Program-made: the position numbers and the translations under genes
Notes under the pieces: generated by a model
Databases searched by the model: none
Told to the model about the DNA's origin: nothing
Seen by the model: only the letters and a program-made list of their open reading frames with translations
DNA from: Brachionus manjavacas
Lineage: Eukaryota > Rotifera > Eurotatoria > Ploima > Brachionidae
Assembly: GCA_019054805.1 (NCBI GenBank)
Contig: JAHQIY010000021.1
Location: 558,001-622,000, forward strand
Length of the DNA stretch: 64,000 nucleotides
Direction of reading: 5' to 3'
Shown: piece by piece, positions 20,323 to 28,085 of the stretch
How positions within the stretch are numbered: the first letter of the stretch is position 1
How the letters are laid out: each line of letters starts with the position of its first letter

Positions 20323-21472
20323 ATGCTAAACAACAAAATTAAAACTTTTTTACAAAATAACCCTACTTTGCAAACTCCTTTTGTAATTATAGACCTAGAA
20401 ACTGTAAAGCAAAAGTATACAGAGTTTACAAATACTTTTAGCAATATACAAGTATTTTACGCTATAAAGTGTAATCCTGCGGTAGAAATTGTAAATTTAC
20501 TACATAATTTAGGTAGTAGTTTTGATGTAGCATCTATAGAAGAAGTAGACCTGTGCTTAAGCTTAGGTGTACCTGCTAGCAAGCTTTCTTGGGGTAGCAC
20601 AATAAAAAAGGCCGAATTAATTAAAGAAGCTTTTAACAAAGGCGTAAATATTTTTGCTTTTGATAGCGAAGAAGAACTAATAAAAATAGCACAAAACGCC
20701 CCTGCAAGCAAAGTATACTGCCGTATAGCGGTACATAACAAAAATGCAATGTGGCCTTTGGCGGGTAAGTTTGGGTGTTCTGCAGAAATGGCGTATAATT
20801 TACTAGCAGAAGCTAAAAAAACTTAATTTGCAACCTTTTGGGGTTTCTTTTCATGTTGGTAGCCAACAAATAGACCCAGAACCTTGGGTAGATGCTATTA
20901 ACTCTGCTGGGCAAATTTTTAGCCACTTAAAGCAAAATTTTAATATAGATTTAGAAATGCTAAATATTGGCGGAGGGTATCCGGCTTATGGTTATACCAC
21001 GCCATCTTTACCACTAGCAAAATACAAACAACATATAGAAGAAGCAATAAAAACCGCTTTTGCTACACCGCCTAAATATATTTTTGCCGAACCGGGTAGG
21101 TTTATAGTAGCAGACGCCGGCGTTATAAAAAGCACGGTAGTTTTGGTTTCTAAAAAAGACTACAACGAAACCAGCAGTTGGGTTTACTTAGATGTTGGCG
21201 TTTTTAACGGCCTGCCAGAAACCATGGGCGAATGCATAAAATACAACTTTATTACCAACTACCCTGCCACAACACCAACAATACAATGCAATATAGCAGG
21301 CCCCACTTGCGATGGTGCCGATGTAATGTACAAAGACCATAAAATTTTATTACCAGAAACCTTAAAAAGCGGCGATAGCGTTTATATAGAATCTGCCGGT
21401 GGCTATACCACAACCTACGCAAGTGTATGTTTTAACGGCTTTAAACCAATTAAAGATTATTATATAAAATAG
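20323..21472 (+). pseudogene. Ornithine decarboxylase (fold III PLP) interrupted by a frameshift in an A7 tract
   Basis: Two adjacent frames together form one type III PLP decarboxylase of about 382 residues. The first (20323-20826) has the PLP lysine in FYAIKCNP (Lys49) and the barrel strands. The second (from 20828) continues with GVSFHVGSQ, the glycine-rich GGGYP, the active-site Cys in GPTCDGAD, and YTTTYASVCFNGF. The break is at seven A residues (20815-20821): with six A the frame would continue without loss. No other damage is seen, so this is a recent mutation, an assembly error or a site of transcriptional slippage. The enzyme would convert ornithine to putrescine, fitting the arginase gene about 2 kb downstream. 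A diaminopimelate or lysine decarboxylase specificity is less likely but possible. Confidence 0.85.
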
Positions 21473-21595
21473 CAATTTACTACAGAGAAACGCTTAAAAA
21501 CAAGTTTTAACTAATTGCGATTTTTATAGACAAAAATATTGTATTATATTATAATTTAATATAATACTACAATTGTTAAATTTATAGATTAAGAA

Positions 21596-22585
21596 ATGCC
21601 AAACACTGTAAGAATGTTGCCTTTTATAGAAGATATCAATGTTACAAAAAAGATTGGCAATACTTTATCGTTAAATTTAGCCCCAAAGTGGATAAAAGAA
21701 GGTAATTATAATATTGGTTTAGACCAATATTATACCAAACCAGAGAGTGCAAAATTTTTATATAAACAAATTTTAAACTATTTAGAAAGCAATAATATTA
21801 ATATTGATGAGTATATTTTTTTAGAACCTTCTGCAGGTATAGGCTCTTTTTCAGATTTACTACCCATTAACTCTATAGCATTAGATATTGCATCTAATAA
21901 AAGTACAATTATAAAGCAAGACTTTTTTTCTTTTAAACCTAAAAAAGATAAAAAATATATTGTAATTGGTAACCCGCCTTTTGGTGTTAGGGGTTGGCTG
22001 GCTTTAGAGTTTATTAATTTTGCATCATCTTTTGCAGATATTGTAGCTTTTATTTTGCCTATGTATTTTAGTAGCGAAGGCAAAGGAAGTGCTAAATATC
22101 GTGTAAAAAATTTACAGCTAAAGCATAGCGAAAACTTAGAGCCAAATATTTTTATTACCCCAGATGGAAAAGATGTAAAAATTAATACAGTGTGGCAGAT
22201 TTGGTCTAATTTAAATAAAAGCCAAAAAAAATTAACAAAGCCACATTTAACTAAAAATATATGTAGTGATTTTGTAGAGATTTATACTGTTTGCACGTAC
22301 CCAAAAAGAAAGTGTGGCTTACAAAAAATGCATTTGTACAATTGCTTTTTAGCAAGTACTTTTTTTAAAGATACTAAAATTGTATTTAACTTTAAAGATG
22401 TTAAATATCAATCGGGCTATGGGATTATTATAAAACAAAAAAATACAGAGATTATAGAGTGGCTATCTAAAACCAATTGGAATGATTATAATTCAAGAGC
22501 TACAAATCATTCAAAGCATATAGGTAAAAGCCATATTATAAATAGACTTATTGATGGAGGGTTTGTTAATAATAATAATGAATAA
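21596..22585 (+). CDS. DNA adenine methyltransferase of a type II-like restriction-modification module
   Basis: The 329-residue protein begins its core with LDQYYTKPESAKFLY, has a SAM-binding stretch FLEPSAGIGSF near residue 78 and the catalytic IVIGNPPFGVRGW near 121 (the NPPF motif of amino-methyltransferases). It is therefore a probable N6-adenine methyltransferase of gamma-like motif order. The recognition sequence is unknown. The next gene, a probable nuclease, overlaps its 3' end by 8 bp. The pair interrupts what would otherwise be a neighbourhood of arginine-catabolism genes, which suggests acquisition by transfer. Confidence 0.75.
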   Translation: MPNTVRMLPFIEDINVTKKIGNTLSLNLAPKWIKEGNYNIGLDQYYTKPESAKFLYKQILNYLESNNINIDEYIFLEPSAGIGSFSDLLPINSIALDIASNKSTIIKQDFFSFKPKKDKKYIVIGNPPFGVRGWLALEFINFASSFADIVAFILPMYFSSEGKGSAKYRVKNLQLKHSENLEPNIFITPDGKDVKINTVWQIWSNLNKSQKKLTKPHLTKNICSDFVEIYTVCTYPKRKCGLQKMHLYNCFLASTFFKDTKIVFNFKDVKYQSGYGIIIKQKNTEIIEWLSKTNWNDYNSRATNHSKHIGKSHIINRLIDGGFVNNNNE

Positions 22586-23087
22586 TTATACAAAAAACTT
22601 AAAGGATTTATTAGAAAACATTTTAGCTAAATCAGAATCTTATAAAATATGGAGCAATAAATATTTTTCTAATATTAAAAAATTATCTTCAACAGAGAGG
22701 GGAGAGCTAGCTGAAAGATTTGTAGAGCTTTCTTTAAACTCTTTAAACTTTACAGTTAAAAGAGCTAAAAACAAGAAGGACAGCTTTGATATTATGGTTA
22801 ATAATAAAAAAGTTGAAATAAAGCAAGCAACATTAGATGTAAATAAGTGCTTTCAATTTAATGGAATTAGGTATCATAGAGATTACGACTTTTTATTTGT
22901 TTTAGGGGTTTCTCCTACAGACATATTTTTTAATATTTATACAGCAGAAGATATTAAAACTCATAAAATAGGTAAGTTAGTATCTATGGAAAAAGGAGTA
23001 GTAGGTAGCCAAAAACTTACTAAAAAGCCACAAGACCTTTATAATATAGAGCTGTTAGATGAATTAGCTAGAAAAATTTTTCAATAG
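22578..23087 (+). CDS. Probable PD-(D/E)XK restriction endonuclease partner
   Basis: The 169-residue product is read from the ATG at 22578, inside the end of the methyltransferase gene. It has GELAERFVE, then FDIMVNNKKVEIKQAT: an Asp followed by Glu-x-Lys at the spacing expected for a PD-(D/E)XK nuclease core. No specific enzyme family is recognised. Overlap with an upstream methyltransferase makes a type II restriction enzyme the best reading; it would cut DNA not protected by its partner. Confidence 0.6.
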   Translation: MNNYTKNLKDLLENILAKSESYKIWSNKYFSNIKKLSSTERGELAERFVELSLNSLNFTVKRAKNKKDSFDIMVNNKKVEIKQATLDVNKCFQFNGIRYHRDYDFLFVLGVSPTDIFFNIYTAEDIKTHKIGKLVSMEKGVVGSQKLTKKPQDLYNIELLDELARKIFQ

Positions 23088-23097
23088 CAAGCAATAA

Positions 23098-23565
23098 CTA
23101 ACCATTAAAATTAAAATTTTGTAAATCTACTTTAAAAACTATTTTTTTTACGGTTTGTGGGGTGTTGTTAACCATTAAATTAGGCATGTGTGCGTTGTTG
23201 GTAAAAAACACGGCAAACATATTAGGGGTTAATACATATGGGTTTAAAATAGGTGCACTGTAAATTTTTAAATCTTTTTCTTTATGTTCTGTTTGTAATT
23301 TTACTTGGGTAACATCTGCCGTGGCAATGGTTTCTTGGCCTTGTAATATTACATGTACATCGGTATAGCGGTAGTGGGTTTCCCAAATAGCATCTTGGTA
23401 GTTTTTAGTAGTAAAGCTAGATACCATATAAAACAGATTATCGCCATTTAAATAATATTTACCTTCTGCTATATTGCTAAAATTAGTATTAGATATATAT
23501 TTAAGTAAATTATAAATTGGCAAACCTTGGTAATTGCCTATATTGTTTATATTATCAATAATCAT
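23098..23565 (-). CDS. YhcH/YjgK/YiaL family protein
   Basis: The 155-residue protein matches the DUF386 family (YhcH, YiaL, EbgC): an EGKYYLNGD turn, the motif ETHYRYTDVHVILQGQE, and a late HMPNLMV segment with the conserved His. Members are cupin-like proteins often encoded with sialic-acid or sugar catabolism genes; YhcH has been linked to sialic-acid anomer handling. Here it is the last gene of a minus-strand run pta-ackA-arginase-yhcH, 9 bp after arginase. The nagA/nagB genes elsewhere in the window fit an amino-sugar connection, but that link is inference. Confidence 0.8.
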   Translation of the reverse strand: MIIDNINNIGNYQGLPIYNLLKYISNTNFSNIAEGKYYLNGDNLFYMVSSFTTKNYQDAIWETHYRYTDVHVILQGQETIATADVTQVKLQTEHKEKDLKIYSAPILNPYVLTPNMFAVFFTNNAHMPNLMVNNTPQTVKKIVFKVDLQNFNFNG

Positions 23566-23574
23566 AGTACTACT

Positions 23575-24510
23575 TTATGTATTGTTGGTGTTAAATGTAT
23601 GTTGTATAATTTTATTTATTACATTAAAAGTTTTACGCTCTATATCTTTTAACGGGTTGTATTCGGTAATTTCTAGGCCAATAAATTTTTTATGTTGCCC
23701 TATTTTAGCTAATTCGCTATAAATCCATTGTGGGTTAAGCCCGTTAGTGTTTAAGCAACCTGTAGCTGGGGTATACTTAGCATCAAACGCATCTACATCT
23801 AAAGAAACCCCAAAATGCTTGGTATTTGCAGAAACAATGTCTACCGCTTGTTGCATAATGTTACCAATATTTTTTGCCGTAATATCTTTGCTATTAAAAA
23901 TTTTTACATTATGGCTTTGTAAAAACTCTAATTCTTCTGCTTCAAAGCTATTGGTACCTATAAAGCACATATTTTGTGGTTTTATTTTTACATTTATTAA
24001 GTTGGTAAATTCTTTAAAGCCGTAACCCATTAGTGTAGCTACGCTAGTACCGTGTAGGTTTTTAGTTGTGCTGGTGGTTGGGTGGTGGCTATCTAGGTGG
24101 CTGTCTATCCAAATTAGCCCTAAATCATCGTTAATGCCGTTAACAACGCCACTCCAAACTGGAATAGCATTAGAATGATCGCCAGTTAAAAATAAATATT
24201 TTTGTCTAGCACTTTCTGGGTTGTTGCGGTGCCAATAGGCAATATCTACAACTGCATTTACAAAAAATGGTAGTAAATCTTTAGCTACTGCTAATTTACT
24301 GCGTAAACTATTTTGATGATACATTTTTTTAAAATTTAATACAGGGTGCATATTGCCTATAGTGTAGTATAAATCCCACACGCCTAATTGCGACCCATAC
24401 TGGCCGGCACCATTGCCACTTGCCAAGCCGTATACATTTACTTTGTTAACCATATTTACAGATAAATTTACAGCAGATTGTTTGGTATTAGATTTTAAAT
24501 TTATAGTCAT
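23575..24510 (-). CDS. Arginase/agmatinase (ureohydrolase) family protein, probable arginase
   Basis: Ureohydrolases use two manganese ions to hydrolyse arginine or agmatine to urea. The 311-residue protein keeps the metal-ligand motifs: TGDHS (usually GGDHS), WIDSHLD (DxHxD), and SLDVDAFD (DxD), followed by the TPATGC loop and LEITEYNP. The substrate loop and the nearby ornithine decarboxylase favour arginase (arginine to ornithine and urea). Its start codon overlaps the ackA stop by one base, so it is translated with pta and ackA. Confidence 0.85.
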   Translation of the reverse strand: MTINLKSNTKQSAVNLSVNMVNKVNVYGLASGNGAGQYGSQLGVWDLYYTIGNMHPVLNFKKMYHQNSLRSKLAVAKDLLPFFVNAVVDIAYWHRNNPESARQKYLFLTGDHSNAIPVWSGVVNGINDDLGLIWIDSHLDSHHPTTSTTKNLHGTSVATLMGYGFKEFTNLINVKIKPQNMCFIGTNSFEAEELEFLQSHNVKIFNSKDITAKNIGNIMQQAVDIVSANTKHFGVSLDVDAFDAKYTPATGCLNTNGLNPQWIYSELAKIGQHKKFIGLEITEYNPLKDIERKTFNVINKIIQHTFNTNNT

Positions 24511-25703
24511 TAATTACCTTTTGTTAAAGTTAAGTTTGCGGTATATTTTGCTATCATTAGTTCTTCGTTTGTAGGAATAACCATTACTTTTATTTTAGAT
24601 GATTCTGTAGAAATTACCATATCATTGTTATTATTAGCAATATTATTTACGCTAACGCCTAAAAATTGTAATTGTTGTAAAGATTGCTCTCGGCACATTG
24701 GCGAATTTTCGCCCACACCTGCGGTAAATACAATGTTATCTACTCCGCCTGCTACTGCTATTAAAGCCCCCATATTTTTTACTAAGTTAAAAATAAATAC
24801 ATCCCACGCTTGTTTGCATTGTGGTTTGTCTAGGTTTTGTTGTAAAATTCTAAAATCGTTGGTAAATTTGCTTAAACCTAAAATACCACTTTTATGGTAT
24901 AGCATGGTTTCTAGCTGTTTAGGAGATAAGTTTTTTTGTGTTAATAAATATAAAATAACGCCTGCATCTATATTGCCGGCTCTGGTAGCCATGGTTAGGC
25001 CTTCTAATACCGAAAAACCCATAGTAGTGGTTATGCACTTACCCTGTTGCATTACACATAACGAAGCCCCAGAACCAATATGGCACACTAAAGTTTTAGC
25101 ATTGTATAAATTAATATCTAGTTGTTGTAGCGTGTTAGCAATATAATCGTAAGAAATTCCGTGGGCACCATAACGCATTACGCCTTCTTTTTCAAACAAA
25201 TCGGTATCTATAGAATACATTTTGCTAATTTTACTGGCAGATGTATGAAAGGCGGTATCAAAACAAGCTACCTGTGGCATGTTAGGTAATGCTTGCGTAA
25301 TAACTTGCATGGGCTTTAAATTATGTGGCATATGTAACGGAGCCAAATTAGTAATGCTTTGTAAATAATCTATAGTGCCGTTATTAACCAATACTGGTTG
25401 TGTGTTTTTAACGCCACCGTGTACTACTCTGTGCCCTATGGCAATAATATTGTAGTTTGTGTTAAAGCTAATAACCTTGTTTATAACTTCTAAAATAATT
25501 TCATCTCTAGATTGGTTTTCTTCGTTAAAAACTTTGTGCTCTAGTTGATTTTTTGTAGCAGAATCTTTAATATAAAAGCTAGGCGAATTAGTACCAAAGC
25601 CTTCTATTTGTCCGTAAAATACTTCTTGCATATTACTAACTACAAACATTTTAAATTTTAAGCTAGAAGAACCAGCATTAATAACTAAAATAGAATTTTC
25701 CAT
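24510..25703 (-). CDS. ackA: Acetate kinase
   Basis: AckA converts acetyl phosphate and ADP to acetate and ATP. The protein of about 397 residues has the N-terminal phosphate motif LVINAGSSSLKFKMF, CFDTAFH, RYGAHGISYDYI, CHIGSGASLC and FTAGVGENSP. I start it at the ATG at 25703, which has an AGGTG ribosome-binding site six bases upstream; a GTG at 25712 is an unlikely alternative. It lies 28 bp after pta, forming the classical acetate overflow pathway. Confidence 0.96.
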   Translation of the reverse strand: MENSILVINAGSSSLKFKMFVVSNMQEVFYGQIEGFGTNSPSFYIKDSATKNQLEHKVFNEENQSRDEIILEVINKVISFNTNYNIIAIGHRVVHGGVKNTQPVLVNNGTIDYLQSITNLAPLHMPHNLKPMQVITQALPNMPQVACFDTAFHTSASKISKMYSIDTDLFEKEGVMRYGAHGISYDYIANTLQQLDINLYNAKTLVCHIGSGASLCVMQQGKCITTTMGFSVLEGLTMATRAGNIDAGVILYLLTQKNLSPKQLETMLYHKSGILGLSKFTNDFRILQQNLDKPQCKQAWDVFIFNLVKNMGALIAVAGGVDNIVFTAGVGENSPMCREQSLQQLQFLGVSVNNIANNNNDMVISTESSKIKVMVIPTNEELMIAKYTANLTLTKGN

Positions 25704-25731
25704 ACAATACACCTATAATTTAAAGTAAAAT

Positions 25732-26640
25732 TTATATAATATCTTTAGCAATATTAGCCATAGCGCAAGAAAGTACCCTAGCCTCTGCATTATCTGCCCT
25801 ACTGGTTAATACTATTGGCATTTTTGTACCTAATACAATACCAGCCACAGTTGCATTAGCAAAATATACTAAAGCTTTAGTTAATGCGTTGCCGGTTTCT
25901 ATATTTGGTGCAATTATTAAATCTACATTGCCCGCTATTGGGTTGGTTATACCTTTAATTTTAGCAGCTTGCGTGCTAATTAGGTTATCAAAAGCTAAAG
26001 GGCCAAATACGTTGGCGGTATTGCCAAAGTAATTATTTAGGGTTATTTCGTTGGCTTCGGCCGAGCTTAACATTTTAGGCAACACGCTTTCGGTAGCAGA
26101 TAACAACCCAACGTTTGGTTGTTGTATACCTATTTTATGTAAAAATTTAATAGAATTTTGTATAATTTTTACTTTTTGCTCTAATGTAGGAAGTATGTTT
26201 ATACCGCCGTCTGCAATAAATAATAATTTGTTATAAGCCGGCACTTGCAAGGCAAATAAATGGCTAATGTGATTCTCGGTACGCAAGCCGTTTTCTCTTT
26301 TTACTATGGCTCCCATAAATTCATCGGTATGTAGGCTACCTTTCATTAATGCGTTAATGCTGTTGCTTTTAACTGCCTGCATGCTATTGGCTAGGGTTTC
26401 TGTTAGGCTATTACTATTAACTACATTGCACTGCTGTAGTAAATTGGTATAATTACTACCTAAGCTATTTGCACAATTTTGTATAGCTTGTTGGTTGCCA
26501 AATAATGTTGGCACAGTTAAACCCTGTTGTAGCGAATCTAATGCACCTTGCAACGATGCAGAATCAACCGGATTAATTACACCCATATTGGCTTTAGGTA
26601 AAGTTTTTGATAACTGAAGAATATTAGAAAAGTTTTGCAT
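25732..26640 (-). CDS. pta: Phosphate acetyltransferase (Pta/Ptb family)
   Basis: The 302-residue protein belongs to the short phosphate acetyl/butyryltransferase family: ALMKGSLHTDEFM, FIADGGINILP, and the C-terminal ANATVAGIVLGTKMPIVLTSRAD. It would make acetyl phosphate from acetyl-CoA, which AckA then uses to form ATP. Being adjacent to ackA makes acetyl rather than butyryl the likely substrate. It is the first gene of the pta-ackA-arginase-yhcH run; 273 bp of A+T-rich sequence lies upstream with no other gene. Confidence 0.88.
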   Translation of the reverse strand: MQNFSNILQLSKTLPKANMGVINPVDSASLQGALDSLQQGLTVPTLFGNQQAIQNCANSLGSNYTNLLQQCNVVNSNSLTETLANSMQAVKSNSINALMKGSLHTDEFMGAIVKRENGLRTENHISHLFALQVPAYNKLLFIADGGINILPTLEQKVKIIQNSIKFLHKIGIQQPNVGLLSATESVLPKMLSSAEANEITLNNYFGNTANVFGPLAFDNLISTQAAKIKGITNPIAGNVDLIIAPNIETGNALTKALVYFANATVAGIVLGTKMPIVLTSRADNAEARVLSCAMANIAKDII

Positions 26641-26913
26641 AATTATTTTTATTGTGTTAATTGTTTAATTGTGGCTAAGCATATAGTTTAACTTTATATA
26701 TTTACACTTATTAAGCTAATTGTAAAGCAAAAATACAACTATGTAAACAGATTTAATACAGTAAGTGCAACATTAAAAACATTATGCTATAAAAATAAAT
26801 TTGTTATGTTAAGCTTTATATTGTATAATTATTTAGTACTAATTAAATTGCTATATTTATACGATAGTGTTTAATTAATAAAAAGATTTAAACAGCAAAA
26901 TAAAATAGATATA

Positions 26914-27687
26914 ATGGATTTTTTAATAATTATTATACTTTCGGTTTTAACACCTTATAGTTTAAACAAATTAGATATAGACTACACCACAGAAGCAGGT
27001 GTGTTTTACGCAACTAACGATAAAGCTGGCTTTATGGGTACAGAATATTCTACCGATATTGTAAAAACAGGCACAAGTTTAAATGTACTAGATATAACAC
27101 CTGTATATAAATACCTTAACTCTAATGTTAATTTTGAAATGCATACCGATGTAAAAATACCAATTGCGTTAGACAACCAATTATGGATTGCAGGTAGATT
27201 TGCATATAACCCATCTAGAGATGCAATAACCATTAGATTTATTAGATCCGACGGCAGAGGCAGACCATTGCCTAGGTCTTTAGTTTTTAACGAAAACCCT
27301 TCTATTGGTGGCGTTATAGGTTATAATTTAAAAAAATACACCCCAAATAGTTTTAATTTACTAAAATCTGGCGTAGCAGTATATGCTGGTAGTAGCGTGT
27401 TGCGTTTAGATTATGCAGATGCTGCAAGTTATGAAGCAGAAAAAATAACCAACACTGCAGTAAAAATGTATGCGGGAGCTAGCTTGCAATTAAGCCACAA
27501 TAGCCAAGTAGATGTGCAATATACTTATTTAACTTCGCAAATTCGTGGGTTGTCTTCGTTAGAGCAAATAATAGACTTAAACGTTACCAGAGTTAACGTT
27601 GGCTTTACTTACATATTTAACGATGAAAGACTAAGACGCAAAGCTAATAAAGACAGAACCTACAAAAATATTTTTGAGCTACTGTAA
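26914..27687 (+). CDS. Predicted outer-membrane beta-barrel protein, unknown family
   Basis: The 257-residue protein starts with a short hydrophobic stretch (MDFLIIIILSVLTPYSL) that may act as a signal peptide. It then shows alternating amphipathic strands and an aromatic-rich penultimate strand (RVNVGFTYIF), as in outer-membrane barrels, followed by a basic tail of about 25 residues. I recognise no family. It is transcribed alone, has a strong terminator, and could be a lineage-specific surface protein. Confidence 0.55.
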   Translation: MDFLIIIILSVLTPYSLNKLDIDYTTEAGVFYATNDKAGFMGTEYSTDIVKTGTSLNVLDITPVYKYLNSNVNFEMHTDVKIPIALDNQLWIAGRFAYNPSRDAITIRFIRSDGRGRPLPRSLVFNENPSIGGVIGYNLKKYTPNSFNLLKSGVAVYAGSSVLRLDYADAASYEAEKITNTAVKMYAGASLQLSHNSQVDVQYTYLTSQIRGLSSLEQIIDLNVTRVNVGFTYIFNDERLRRKANKDRTYKNIFELL

Positions 27688-27709
27688 AACTTAGCCCTTA
27701 TATAAATAT

Positions 27710-27747
27710 AAAAAGCCCTAAACTGCAATATGTTTGGGGCTTTTTTA
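27710..27747 (+). terminator. Rho-independent terminator
   Basis: The arms AAAAAGCCCTAAAC (27710-27723) and GTTTGGGGCTTTTT (27732-27745) pair, with T residues following. It ends the outer-membrane protein gene at 27687. Confidence 0.9.
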
Positions 27748-28085
27748 TTGTATTAATGTGTAACACTACTATATAAGCTGTAAATAAAGCTACAATGGTT
27801 TGTAGCGTTGTATGTATTAATATAATAATATAGTAAACTTGCAACGCTTTGCATACTATAGTATTAACAAACATAACTAAATTGTATTAGTATTTACATA
27901 ATAATGCTTTAAAATGTTGTAGTAAAAAGGGTTGTAACCTGCAATAACGCTAGTTTATATCTACAATAGCGTTTTAATATTAGCTTGCTATTAAACAAAC
28001 ACACAAAGTGTTTAGTAACAAATAATTAGCCAAGTTAAACCACAAACCGCAATGTAGTAAGCCACAATTGTTTTAATTTTAAATA
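27748..28085. other. Intergenic stretch without a recognisable gene
   Basis: This 338-bp A+T-rich stretch lies between convergent genes. It contains a small inverted repeat, AACGCTA (27946-27952) and TAGCGTT (27967-27973), whose arms match the outer arms of the pheT terminator hairpin. No coding frame, tRNA or clear promoter was seen. Confidence 0.5.

Noticed and set aside
20815..20830. Programmed -1 ribosomal frameshift at the A7 tract
   Set aside because: The second half is in the +1 frame relative to the first. The classical A-AAA-AAC heptamer is not in the correct phase, so -1 slippage would not join the halves.
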